NCBI GenBank assembly: GCA_945861755.1
Contig: CAMAVQ010000007.1
Coordinates: forward strand, 1-64,000
From: Gemmatimonas phototrophica
GTDB taxonomy: Bacteria > Latescibacterota > UBA2968 > UBA8231
Length of the DNA stretch: 64,000 nt
Reading direction: 5' to 3'
Numbering within the stretch: position 1 is the first letter of the stretch; every line of letters begins with the position of its first letter. This document shows, piece by piece, positions 26,496-35,004 of this stretch. The translations under genes were made by a program, and so were the position numbers. The notes under the pieces were generated by a model. The model was not told the origin of the DNA. It saw nothing but the letters and a program-made list of their open reading frames with translations, and did not search any database.

Positions 26496-27134
26496 ATGAA
26501 ACGCTGCAGTTGTCAGATGGTGATTGCCGGCGTGCTGGGCGCGCTGGTCGGCGTCGGGCGCGCCGAACCCCCCAGGACCGTTGAGGCTTTTGCCCAGCAC
26601 GGGGTAATCGTCGATCCGCGGACTTTCTTCACCGCCGCCATCCCGGGCGCCAGTGAGGCGGGCAGCGGGCAGCCGGGCAGCCGGGCCCTGGTCACCGAGG
26701 AGGGGGTCTATGCCTTCATCGAAACGCCGGAGAACGAGCAGCAGCTAAGCCGGACTGTGCCCGGCACCGTGGTCCGTATCGCCGGGAAGTTGCTGAAGGA
26801 GGGAGCGTTGGTCTACATCGACACCCTGGAACTGCGGACCACCGTGCCGCTGATCGATTTCGCGCGCTTTCGCAAGGATGCGGGCGAGGTGGTGACACTC
26901 AAGGGGGTGAACAAGTGCCAGTGCGGTCTGGAGGTGGGCGGCATGCCGCGTTCGTGTGTGCTGGGGCACCTGCACCATCTGGAAGCGGCGGACGGCGGGA
27001 TCTATCACTACCTGCGGTACACTCGGGGCGAGCAGCTCTTTCTGGGCCAGGGCTTTCACTTTCAGCCCGTGGTGGTGCAGGCGCGGCGTCTACCGGGCAA
27101 TTACCTGCTGGTGCAGGAGGTGCAGGTGGAGTAG
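26496..27134 (+). CDS. Exported protein of unknown function with CxC motif
   Basis: I chose the ATG at 26496 (212 aa) because it follows a perfect AGGAGG with six-base spacing; the track start 19 codons upstream lacks one. A signal peptide ends near 'GVGRAEPP'. The mature part contains 'NKCQCGLEVGG' and a further Cys ('RSCVLGH'), which could bind a metal or form a disulfide. I recognise no family. It lies downstream of the sulfite oxidase-like gene and could be a periplasmic partner. Confidence 0.65.
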   Translation: MKRCSCQMVIAGVLGALVGVGRAEPPRTVEAFAQHGVIVDPRTFFTAAIPGASEAGSGQPGSRALVTEEGVYAFIETPENEQQLSRTVPGTVVRIAGKLLKEGALVYIDTLELRTTVPLIDFARFRKDAGEVVTLKGVNKCQCGLEVGGMPRSCVLGHLHHLEAADGGIYHYLRYTRGEQLFLGQGFHFQPVVVQARRLPGNYLLVQEVQVE

Positions 27135-27135
27135 G

Positions 27136-27408
27136 GACGAGGCACTAGCAGGGTCGTTGGTCCTGTTGGGGCTGTTTACCCAGCCGTCGGCGCTGGTGCT
27201 GCTCATCAACATTTCCGTGGCCATCCTCACAACCAAGATCCCCATTCTGCTGGGACCCGGGTTCTGGCTGTTCATTTTGCCCAAACTTGTACGCTATGGA
27301 CTCTGGAGTATGGCCCCCGAAGCGCGGACGGACTTCTGCATGTGGCCTGGGTGTCTGTTTCTCATGATCGTGGAGGCAGGACCTCTCTCCGGCGACGCCA
27401 AAGCCCTT
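27136..27408 (+). pseudogene. DoxX family membrane protein remnant (N-terminus missing)
   Basis: Frame 1 encodes about 90 residues reading 'GLFTQPSALVLLINISVAIL' and later 'EARTDFCMWPGCLFLMIV', recognisable as the last three membrane segments of a DoxX-type protein. The N-terminal part with the start is absent: the frame upstream runs through the preceding gene in another phase. Similarity fades after 'GDAKA'. The homology begins immediately after the previous stop codon, consistent with a deletion junction. It is unlikely to be expressed. Confidence 0.55.
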
Positions 27409-27446
27409 CGACGAAGAACGCAGCTCGATGACGCCCGGCGTAACCT

Positions 27447-27546
27447 TTATTTGAACTGCCCTTCGGGCTTGCCCTGGCGCACCATCTCCTGACAATAGGC
27501 GTAGAGGGCGTCGTAGATGACCTCCTGGGTGTGGGCGACCTCTCGT
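27447..27546 (-). pseudogene. Unidentified coding remnant on the minus strand
   Basis: After the MFS stop codon, a different minus-strand frame reads 'EVAHTQEVIYDALYAYCQEM' and 'VRQGKPEGQF' before a TAA. This looks like genuine protein sequence but has no start codon and is too short to be listed. It may be the C-terminal end of a lost gene formerly downstream of the MFS gene, or the old tail of that gene after a frameshift. I cannot name the family. Confidence 0.35.
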
Positions 27547-27550
27547 CGTC

Positions 27551-28741
27551 TTATCGGGCAGGCGCCGGCAGCCGCACCGCCAGCAGGAACACCACACCGG
27601 CCAATGCCAGTGCCAGGCCGATGGCCGGGAAGCCCACCCCGTAGCCCCAGGTGCCGATCAAGAGTCCGGCAATCACCGGTCCTGAGGCCTGCCCCACATC
27701 CATGATCATGCTCATGGTGCCCAGCGCCGCCCCACAGGACCTGGCCTTGGCCAGCTCAGAGACTAGGGCGGCGGTGGAGGCGGTCACGGTAGCCAGGCTC
27801 AGGCCAAAGACCATACTGACCAGCAACAGGCTCCAGAAAGACGCACAGAAGGGCACCAGGATCATCGCCCCTGCGCCGAGGAGCAGACCGGTGACGATGG
27901 GCAGTCGTCGGCCATGCCGGTCGGAAAAGCGCCCCATCAGCGGCTTGGTCAGGGTCACAGCCACCACCTGGAGGCCCAGGAGCAGCCCGATCTGATAGGC
28001 GCTGAAGCCGGCTTGCAGGGCATAAAGCGGCAAAAAGGTCTCCAGCGCACCGTACGCCAAAAACTGCACTGCTTCGGTGCCACTGGTAAAGAGAATGCCT
28101 CGGTGGGTCAGCACCTCCCGCAGTCCCTGCTTGGTTTCCTGCCATTTCTGGCCGGCTGCGGGGGATGGGCGGTCTGGGTTTTTCCTTGGCGGCACCGGCA
28201 GGCGCAGGGCCAGCAGCAGGGCCAGCACCCCGCCGACCCCGCAGGCCAGGTAGACGTTTTGGTAGCCCGCTGCCCCCGCGCTGAGAAGCACCCCGCCGGC
28301 CAGGGGCGCCAGGGAGCGCCCCACCAGGGTGGAGGAGGAATACCACCCCATTTTCTCGCCCCGCTCTTTGACAAAGAGATCGGCGACCAGGGCCAGGGCC
28401 ACCGGGCCAAAGATCGCCGTGGCCAGCCCATGGTAGAGGCGCACCGCCACCAGCCCCCAGACATCGCTCACCAGCAGGTAGAGAAAGGGCGCCGAGGCGA
28501 ACACCGCCATGGCTAGCAGGATCACCCGCCGGCGTCCCCACAGATCCGACAACACCCCAGCGGGCAGGCTGACCAAAATGCCCACCACCGTGGAGACCGC
28601 GGCGATGAAGCCGATGTCCGCCTTAGATGCGCCCAGAGAATTGGCGAAGAGGGGCAGGATCGGGCTTTTGGCGGCCGTGGAACTGAAGATGGCGCATACG
28701 CCCACCCCGCAGAGGATCTGGAAGGGTTTGATCCGGCCCAT
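27551..28741 (-). CDS. Major facilitator superfamily transporter
   Basis: The 396-residue protein has 12 predicted membrane segments and the MFS loop motif 'GVLSDLWGRRRVI' between helices 2 and 3, with a related 'GRFSDRHGRRLPI' in the second half. It is probably a proton-coupled exporter or uptake carrier of small molecules. It ends 'VRLPAPAR'. The FIST gene lies just upstream on the same strand (11-bp gap), so the two may be co-transcribed. Confidence 0.88.
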   Translation of the reverse strand: MGRIKPFQILCGVGVCAIFSSTAAKSPILPLFANSLGASKADIGFIAAVSTVVGILVSLPAGVLSDLWGRRRVILLAMAVFASAPFLYLLVSDVWGLVAVRLYHGLATAIFGPVALALVADLFVKERGEKMGWYSSSTLVGRSLAPLAGGVLLSAGAAGYQNVYLACGVGGVLALLLALRLPVPPRKNPDRPSPAAGQKWQETKQGLREVLTHRGILFTSGTEAVQFLAYGALETFLPLYALQAGFSAYQIGLLLGLQVVAVTLTKPLMGRFSDRHGRRLPIVTGLLLGAGAMILVPFCASFWSLLLVSMVFGLSLATVTASTAALVSELAKARSCGAALGTMSMIMDVGQASGPVIAGLLIGTWGYGVGFPAIGLALALAGVVFLLAVRLPAPAR

Positions 28742-28752
28742 AGATTGTTGGC

Positions 28753-29931
28753 TCAGGTGTGCAGCGGCCGGAAGATCCCGAAGGAACTGGTGTAGCCGTG
28801 CAGGTAGGTGGAGGCGCCCACCTGGCCGATCTCGCCGCCGCAGAAGAAGCCAGCCAGGGGGAGGGCGCCCACCTGCTGCAGGAACATGTCGGAGTCGTGA
28901 TTGGGTTTTTCGTAGAGATATTCGCCCCGACCCGTGCAGGTGAAGAGCAGAGCCCCGGCCAGCGGGGTGGGTGCCGGGCGGGTGCGATAGCGCCGCAGCA
29001 TCAGTTCCAGGTCATCGGCTGCGGTATGGGCGTCGCGCAGGTGGAATTGTACGGTCTGCCCTTGGCGCAGCTGATCGCCGATGGCGATGAAGTCGGGGTC
29101 ACGGCCAATACGCGCGATGTTGCGGATCAGGAAGTCGCCGTGGCCGAACGCCTCCTGCAATTCCGAGGAGGCGATGCCCAGGTGCAGGGCGCGATTCAGC
29201 AATTTCTGATCCTCGGCAGAGAGACTGTGGTACAACTCCAGCAGCACCTCGACGGAGGGGCGGTGATCCAGTTCGAGCAGGAGATTTTCCCGGCAGAGCG
29301 TGATGGTCATGGGCTGACCGATGGGCCGGCAGCCCTGGGCCACCACGGTATCCACGGCGAGGTTGCCCTGGAGCGCCAGGCCGATGACGCCCGCATCCAA
29401 GGTCGCGCGGCCCAGGAAGAGGGCATTGTGGTCGTACGCCGAGGCCAGGCCGCCGATCTTGGCCCCGCCCGGATAGGCAAAATCCAGCCCCATGAGCAGG
29501 GGTCGGGGGTCAAAGGTGGCCGGGTCGGCCAGCAGGAGAAAATGGGCGGGAGGCTGCGGCGCGACGCCGAGGATGTTGACCCACCTCTGGGGGCCGGCAT
29601 CTGGGTCTGGAAGGGACCCGTGGCTCAGGTGAAATGGATGGATTTCCACTCCAGGCAACGAGGCCAGCGAAAGGGAGAGGGCGGGCTGTTGTCCAAGTTC
29701 TCGGCCCCCGCCGATCACCCCGGCGGCGCTGCAGCCGATCAGGGTGCGCGGACCGAAGCGCTCATTGACCAGCGCGGGGATGCGGTCATAGGCTTCCTGG
29801 TGGTGCGGGGAAACAAAAACAACCGCCAGGTCGATAGGATCATCGCCCAGCGCGGGTTTCAACTCGCGTTCAAGCGCGTCCAAGGCATGGTCGAGGTCCG
29901 GTTCCGAGGAAATGGCCGAAGTCCACTGCAT
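28753..29931 (-). CDS. FIST domain protein (FIST_N and FIST_C)
   Basis: The 392-residue protein starts at ATG 29931 with GGGAGAG six bases ahead; the track TTG two codons upstream is less likely. The N-terminal part ('LIGCSAAGVIGGGREL') and the C-terminal part ('GALLFTCTGRGEYLY', 'AGFFCGGEIGQVG') match the FIST family, proposed to sense small molecules, possibly amino acids, and usually found with signalling domains. Here it stands alone, without kinase or receptor domains. It is probably co-transcribed with the MFS gene. Confidence 0.85.
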   Translation of the reverse strand: MQWTSAISSEPDLDHALDALERELKPALGDDPIDLAVVFVSPHHQEAYDRIPALVNERFGPRTLIGCSAAGVIGGGRELGQQPALSLSLASLPGVEIHPFHLSHGSLPDPDAGPQRWVNILGVAPQPPAHFLLLADPATFDPRPLLMGLDFAYPGGAKIGGLASAYDHNALFLGRATLDAGVIGLALQGNLAVDTVVAQGCRPIGQPMTITLCRENLLLELDHRPSVEVLLELYHSLSAEDQKLLNRALHLGIASSELQEAFGHGDFLIRNIARIGRDPDFIAIGDQLRQGQTVQFHLRDAHTAADDLELMLRRYRTRPAPTPLAGALLFTCTGRGEYLYEKPNHDSDMFLQQVGALPLAGFFCGGEIGQVGASTYLHGYTSSFGIFRPLHT

Positions 29932-30076
29932 CGTCAACTCTCCCTGAAAGGTGGCACTCTAAGATCACCTCAAATCCACGCATGACACAAGGAGGCCCTT
30001 TGCCAAGCCGGACTGGTTCCTCCGTTGCCTCCGCTGGTGACTGCCCCCATCTCCACCGCAAAGGGAGCTACTGACC

Positions 30077-31774
30077 ATGACCAAAGAAGAACTGAGGAAC
30101 AACGCCCCCTCGCGCGACGGACGTTTTGCCGAACGCGTCGCCGAATTGCTGCAACCCGAGTCGATGCGGACCGACCAGTACCAGTACGGCATCGAGCGGG
30201 TCAACGGCCACGACGCCTGGGCCCTCTTCTGCGCCTGCGCCGCCGGCGATCTGGCGCGGGTGCGCGCCCTGCTCGACCGCGATCCCAGGCTGGTCAACGC
30301 CCAGCACTGGTACCAGTTCCCCATACACATGGCCGTGCGCCAGGGGCACATCGAGGTGGTGCAGTTATTGTTAGAGACCGGCGCTGACCCCGGCCAGTCG
30401 CGTTTCACCTACAACTCGTGGGACAAACTCTTGCAGGTGGCCGGGGAGCGCGGCTACCGGGAGCTTCACCGGCTGCTGGTGGCGGCGATGGCCCAGCGCT
30501 TCAATTACGCCGCCGCCTTCGCGCCCTTGGCCGAGGCGATCAAAGAGGGGGCGCGGGCATGGGTCGAGGAGATCCTCGGCGCAAACCCTGCGCTCATCGC
30601 CGCCGCTGACGCCCTCGGCAACGGCCCCTTGCACTGGGCCGCACTCAGCCGCCAGCTCGAACTGATCGACCTCTTTATCGCCCGAGGTGCCGCGCTCGAA
30701 GCGCGCCGCGCCGACGGCCAGACACCACTCTTGGTGGCCCTCAACGGCGACTACTGGTACCGCCGCCCCCCGCCCACCGCAGCCCAGAGCGATCGCTGGG
30801 CCGTCGTCCGCCACTTGCTGGCATGCGGCGCTGACTACGCGCTGAGCATCGCCTGTGCTGCCGGGGACCTGGCGCGGGTCAAGGACCTCTTACAGGCTGA
30901 CCCGGCCCAGGCCCGCCGCCTCGACGCGGGTGGGCGCAGTCCGCTTTCCTACGCGGCAGGCGCGGGCCACCTGGAAATCGTCCAGAAAGTACTCGACCTG
31001 GGCGCCGAGCCCAACCAGCCCGAGGCCCTGTGCGACCGGGGCGGTGCCCTCTTTGCCGCCAGCGCCGGCAACCACCTGGAGGTGGCCAAATTCCTGCTCG
31101 AACGCGGTGCCGACCCCAACGCCCATTCGGACTCCTCGGGCTGCTGCCTGACCATCGTCGGGGATAAACATGCGGACGCCTGCGCTGCAATGCAGAGCCT
31201 GCTGCGCCAGCACGGCGCTTTTTTGCCCCCGTACGCGCTCAGCAATGCAGAGTTGGCGCAGGTCATCGCTGAAAACGGACCGGCCCTGCGCGACGGGCAG
31301 TTCCTGGACGATCTAATGAGACGCGACGATCCCGGCCTGTGGCGCCTAGTCATGGACCAGCGCCCCGAGTTGATCGAGAGTCTCTGCCTCACCGATATCT
31401 GGAGCGGCCGCCACCCCACCGATCCGGGCATCGTCCGCGCCCTTGTCGAAGGCGGCCTCGACATCAATCGCGCCAACTGGATCGGCCGCACTTTTCTCCA
31501 CCGCGCCGCCGAGACCGGCGACCAGCAGGCAGCGGGCCTGTACCTGGAGTTGGGCGCCGACCTCGATGCCCTCGAGTTGGAACACGGCGGCACCCCGCTG
31601 GCCGCCGCCGCGCGCAAAGGGCAGGTGGAGATGGTGCGTTTTTTGTTGGCGCGCGGGGCCGATGCGCTCGCGCCGGCCGGCTCGCCCTGGGCTCAGCCGC
31701 TGGCCCAGGCGGAAAGGGCGGGGCAGGCGGAGATTGCCGCGCTGGTGCGGGCGCATTTGGGGGGGCAGGGCTGA
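30077..31774 (+). CDS. Ankyrin repeat protein
   Basis: The 565-residue protein has no signal peptide or membrane segment and is made largely of ankyrin repeats. Clear units include 'FPIHMAVRQGHIEVVQLLLETGADP', 'SPLSYAAGAGHLEIVQKVLDLGAEP' and 'TPLAAAARKGQVEMVRFLLARGADA', with degenerate ones between. It is a protein-binding scaffold of unknown partner. A GGGAG site precedes the ATG. The duplicated phrase 'CAAGDLARVRALL' / 'CAAGDLARVKDLL' (about residues 55 and 258) suggests internal block duplication. Confidence 0.88.
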   Translation: MTKEELRNNAPSRDGRFAERVAELLQPESMRTDQYQYGIERVNGHDAWALFCACAAGDLARVRALLDRDPRLVNAQHWYQFPIHMAVRQGHIEVVQLLLETGADPGQSRFTYNSWDKLLQVAGERGYRELHRLLVAAMAQRFNYAAAFAPLAEAIKEGARAWVEEILGANPALIAAADALGNGPLHWAALSRQLELIDLFIARGAALEARRADGQTPLLVALNGDYWYRRPPPTAAQSDRWAVVRHLLACGADYALSIACAAGDLARVKDLLQADPAQARRLDAGGRSPLSYAAGAGHLEIVQKVLDLGAEPNQPEALCDRGGALFAASAGNHLEVAKFLLERGADPNAHSDSSGCCLTIVGDKHADACAAMQSLLRQHGAFLPPYALSNAELAQVIAENGPALRDGQFLDDLMRRDDPGLWRLVMDQRPELIESLCLTDIWSGRHPTDPGIVRALVEGGLDINRANWIGRTFLHRAAETGDQQAAGLYLELGADLDALELEHGGTPLAAAARKGQVEMVRFLLARGADALAPAGSPWAQPLAQAERAGQAEIAALVRAHLGGQG

Positions 31775-31784
31775 GCCTCAGACT

Positions 31785-31806
31785 CTAGGGGGAGAACCCT
31801 CCCTAG
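31785..31806. terminator. Hairpin between convergent ankyrin and RraA genes
   Basis: CTAGGG and CCCTAG form a 6-bp stem with a 10-base loop in the 28-bp convergent gap, reaching into the RraA stop codon. It lacks a T-run, so it may only protect mRNA ends. Confidence 0.35.
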
Positions 31807-32570
31807 GGTGCGGCAAAGGCAAAGGGATACTGCTCGTACTCGGGCTGGGTCTGGCGCCACTTGAGGTACTCGGGGCGCAACTGGGCATCGGGCGGATAGG
31901 CCTGCTCCAGGGCATAACCTTGGGCCAGCTTCATGCGGGTGAAGCGCTCCTGCACCTCATGTTCGATGCCAAAGGTCACCAGGGCCTCGACCTCGGAAGG
32001 CGGGATGACCACCACCCCGTCCTGGTCGCCCAGCAGGACATCGCCTGGCAGCACCGCACTGTTGCCCAGGCGGACGGGCACCTGGTAGTCGGCCGACATC
32101 AGGGCGCGGTTGATGCCGGCCCCGTGTACGCCCTTGCAAAAGAGCGGCAGGCCCACACTGCGGATGGTGCTCAGGTCGCGCACCGAGCCGTCGATGACAA
32201 TGCCGGTGCCGCCCCGCTCCTTGACCCTGCGGGTGAACATGTCGCCTACCACCCCGGCCTCAAAGCTGCCGCAGGCGTCGATGACCAGAATCTCGCCCGG
32301 CGCGATGGACTCGATGGCGTCGCGGTGGGGCCGGTCGCCCACCGAGGCGTATTGGGCCTTGACCAGATCCTCGCGCAGGGGCAGGAAACGCAGGGTGCGG
32401 GCCCGGCCCACCATCACCTGGCCCCCGGCCAGGGCCTGGGGCGGGATGCCGATCAGGTAGGTGTGGTTGAAGCCGCGGCCCATCAGGTGGGCGGTGGCGG
32501 TGGGGGTGCTGACCAACTTCAGGCCTTCCAGTAACTGGGGGGAGAGGGTGGTGTCGGGGTTCTTGAGCAT
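31803..32570 (-). CDS. RraA-like family protein (dimethylmenaquinone methyltransferase fold)
   Basis: The 255-residue protein starts at 'MLKNPDTTLS', not at the track start 20 codons upstream. The fold signature is 'GDMFTRRVKERGGTGIV' followed by 'DGSVRDL', the Gly and Arg-Asp region that in class II HMG/CHA aldolases binds substrate and metal. Members act as 4-hydroxy-4-methyl-2-oxoglutarate aldolases, oxaloacetate decarboxylases or RNase E inhibitors; the first two are more likely here. A second, divergent member lies at 39.7 kb. Confidence 0.82.
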   Translation of the reverse strand: MLKNPDTTLSPQLLEGLKLVSTPTATAHLMGRGFNHTYLIGIPPQALAGGQVMVGRARTLRFLPLREDLVKAQYASVGDRPHRDAIESIAPGEILVIDACGSFEAGVVGDMFTRRVKERGGTGIVIDGSVRDLSTIRSVGLPLFCKGVHGAGINRALMSADYQVPVRLGNSAVLPGDVLLGDQDGVVVIPPSEVEALVTFGIEHEVQERFTRMKLAQGYALEQAYPPDAQLRPEYLKWRQTQPEYEQYPFAFAAP

Positions 32571-32645
32571 GGGGTATTCCTTTCGGTTGGGTGTCCGCTC
32601 TGAAATTGCCCTCTGTGCCGGCGCTGTCAAGCCGGTCGATGCGGC

Positions 32646-33554
32646 TCAGCCGCCCAGCCAGGTCAGTACTAGGGCGATGGCCACCGGGCTGGTCAAGGTG
32701 GAGCCCAGCAGGATGCCGGTCAGCAATTCGGGCCGGGTGTCGAAACGCACCGCCAGCAACAGGACATTGATGGCCGTGGGCAGGCAGGCGCACACCAGGA
32801 GCAGCTGGAGCATCAGGCCTTGGGCTCCCAGCATCAGGGCCAGGCCTACTCCCAGGGCGGGCACGGCCAGGACGCGGAGGACCAAGCTGGCACCCAAGGT
32901 GGCGGAGAGTTGGCCGCGCAGGGGGATGTTGGCGAGCTGAAGGCCCAATACCACGGTCGAGACCAAGGGGCCGGCCTTGCCGATGGACTCGCCGGCGACC
33001 AAGAGGGCCGGCGGCAGGCTCAGGCTGAGGGCGTGCACCAGCAAGGCCAGCAGCACCGCGTAGATCAGGGGCAGGCGAAAGACGCTGGCCAGGGCCTGCC
33101 GCAGGTTCTGGCGGCTGGCCGCCGCAATGTACACCCCCAGAGAGCTGGACATGATTTCGTTGTATACCAGGAGCAACATCATTCCCGACAGGGCCTGGTC
33201 GCCCAGAGCGAAGAGGACCACCGGTATCCCGTAGCTGCCCATGTTGAAGTTGGTCATCGACAGCAGCACCGCGCTGCGGGTGGCCCGATCCCAACCTGCC
33301 AGTCGCCCAGCTGCCCAGGCCAGGGCGCCGGCCAGCACTACCGCCGACAAGTACCAGCCCAGAAGCAGCGCTGCCTCCCCGCCGGTGAGGGGGTTGCGCA
33401 CCAGCGAGGTGAAGAGCAGCAGCGGCATCAAGATGTAGAGGCAGACTTCGGCGAGGGGCCTCGGGTCGATGTGCCGCAGCCGGCCGAGGAGGTAACCGGC
33501 TCCGGCCAGGGTGAAAAAGGGCATCAGGGCTTGTAGCAACAACTCGATGTTCAA
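32646..33554 (-). CDS. AEC (auxin efflux carrier) family transporter
   Basis: The 302-residue membrane protein has about ten hydrophobic segments. 'SMTNFNMGSYGIPVVLFALG' and 'CLPTAINVLLLAVRF' are the conserved AEC signatures in the two halves. Bacterial members carry small organic acids such as malate. It lies directly upstream of the RraA-like gene on the same strand, so import or export of a keto or hydroxy acid handled by that enzyme is plausible. Confidence 0.87.
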   Translation of the reverse strand: MNIELLLQALMPFFTLAGAGYLLGRLRHIDPRPLAEVCLYILMPLLLFTSLVRNPLTGGEAALLLGWYLSAVVLAGALAWAAGRLAGWDRATRSAVLLSMTNFNMGSYGIPVVLFALGDQALSGMMLLLVYNEIMSSSLGVYIAAASRQNLRQALASVFRLPLIYAVLLALLVHALSLSLPPALLVAGESIGKAGPLVSTVVLGLQLANIPLRGQLSATLGASLVLRVLAVPALGVGLALMLGAQGLMLQLLLVCACLPTAINVLLLAVRFDTRPELLTGILLGSTLTSPVAIALVLTWLGG

Positions 33555-33651
33555 GGTGTACTACTCCGATTGGTGGTGGTGGCTGGAGGGGGTTCTCGAA
33601 GCGCGGTCCGCAAGCCGCCGGGATGCCGGCTCTGCGTTCGGGGCGCCGACA

Positions 33652-35004
33652 TCACTGCGAGCGTTTCACCGGCTGGTTCACCCTCCCGAAGCCCCGCCTG
33701 AAATCCGTCAGATCCGCCTGGTCTACCTTGCCGTCCCCGTTCAGGTCATAGATGGAATTGTAGGCGGGTTCGCCCCGCCGTTGGCCAACGTGCTGGGCCA
33801 GGGCAAAGAAATCCTCCATATCCACGGTTTCGTCGCCGTTGAAATCGGGGACGGGGTGGAAGCTGACCCGCAGGAGCGGGGAACCAGCGCTCCGCTGGCC
33901 CGCCGCGTCCACGGCGTACACCCGGTAGGCATAGACCCCAGCTCTCCAGGCTTCGCTGAAACGGGTGCCGGTTTCCTTTCCCACCATGAGCCAGGCCGCC
34001 TCGAGGTTGGCCAGGTCCCTGCGGTAGACCTGGTAGCGACAGGGGTTCTGGCGGGGGCGGTGACTCCAGGAAAGGGTGAGCAGGGTTGCCGAATCGTTTG
34101 CCAGGCGCAGGTCATCGGGGGGAGGTAGGAGGGTGGTGAAAAAGGGCGTCTCGCTGTCGAAACGGCTCTCGTACCCGTGCGCGACCAGCCAGGAGGTGAC
34201 CTCCTCGAGCCGCTGGCGCACCTGCCAGGTGATGTCGTGGTCAAAGAGAAAGGACTCGTGGGTGAAGACCTGCACGTTTTGGGAAGCGTACGGCTGCCTG
34301 AAGAGACTATCCAGCTTGCCCGGCACCCGCGTCCCCACGGTGGTGTGGGCGCCATCTAGAGCGCGGAAATCGCGCTCGATCCAGATGTCGGTCTGGGTGA
34401 AGAGGAGGTCCTCGGTCTGGTCCCACCAGTAGTCGCATTGGTTGACGACGTCGCTCCGTGCCGGGCTCAGGTAATAGTTTTTGTACCCGGGAACGGCTCC
34501 GTATACCCCCTGGATGCCAGCCTGGTGCCAGGTCCGCACACAGTCGCGGTTGCCGCTCCAATAATGGCTGCGCATCAAAGGGTCCCAGATCTGGGGGCCG
34601 GCAAAACGCAGCACCTGGTCGCGGACCGCATCAAAGTCGTCCAGGGCCTGTGCGGCAGTGGCCTGGGCGTAGGGAGTCGTGGGGAGCATGGCGCGGGCGT
34701 GGAAACCTAGATGCAGCCAGGAGGCATTTTGGGCCCATTCGTCGCGGAACTTGTCGGGGGTCTGGCTCAGGTCGAACTGCGGGTAGGTGGTCCCCTGGTA
34801 AAAGAAGAAAAAGGTAAAAACCGCCCCATAGCGCCGGTGTAAGTCACGGGCAAAGGCCAGCACCGGATGGTCGAAGAGCGAGGGATATTTTTTGGGCTGG
34901 CGCGCTAACTCGGCCAGCAGATCGGCGGTGTCGTCCACGGTGATGGAGAAGCGGGGAGCCGGGTCGGGGTCAAAATAAAGATTGATACTGGTGACCAGGA
35001 TCAC
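33652..35004 (-). CDS. Deacetylase-like barrel with Fn3-like and dockerin repeats (downstream half of a split gene)
   Basis: The 450-residue frame opens at a GTG overlapping the stop of the upstream ORF. It starts with a deacetylase-like barrel ('FSITVDDTADLL', 'SLFDHPVLAFARDLHRRYG'), then a fibronectin-like segment ('LLTLSWSHRP', 'AYRVYAVDAAG'), then two EF-hand-like dockerin repeats ('DFNGDETVDMEDF', 'DLNGDGKVDQADL'). Such parts belong outside the cell, yet this frame has no signal peptide. The adjacent upstream ORF supplies one, and removing one copy of a 5-bp repeat joins the two frames. Catalytic residues of an active esterase cannot be confirmed. The 97-bp gap to the AEC gene shows nothing notable. 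Confidence 0.65.
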   Translation of the reverse strand: MILVTSINLYFDPDPAPRFSITVDDTADLLAELARQPKKYPSLFDHPVLAFARDLHRRYGAVFTFFFFYQGTTYPQFDLSQTPDKFRDEWAQNASWLHLGFHARAMLPTTPYAQATAAQALDDFDAVRDQVLRFAGPQIWDPLMRSHYWSGNRDCVRTWHQAGIQGVYGAVPGYKNYYLSPARSDVVNQCDYWWDQTEDLLFTQTDIWIERDFRALDGAHTTVGTRVPGKLDSLFRQPYASQNVQVFTHESFLFDHDITWQVRQRLEEVTSWLVAHGYESRFDSETPFFTTLLPPPDDLRLANDSATLLTLSWSHRPRQNPCRYQVYRRDLANLEAAWLMVGKETGTRFSEAWRAGVYAYRVYAVDAAGQRSAGSPLLRVSFHPVPDFNGDETVDMEDFFALAQHVGQRRGEPAYNSIYDLNGDGKVDQADLTDFRRGFGRVNQPVKRSQ

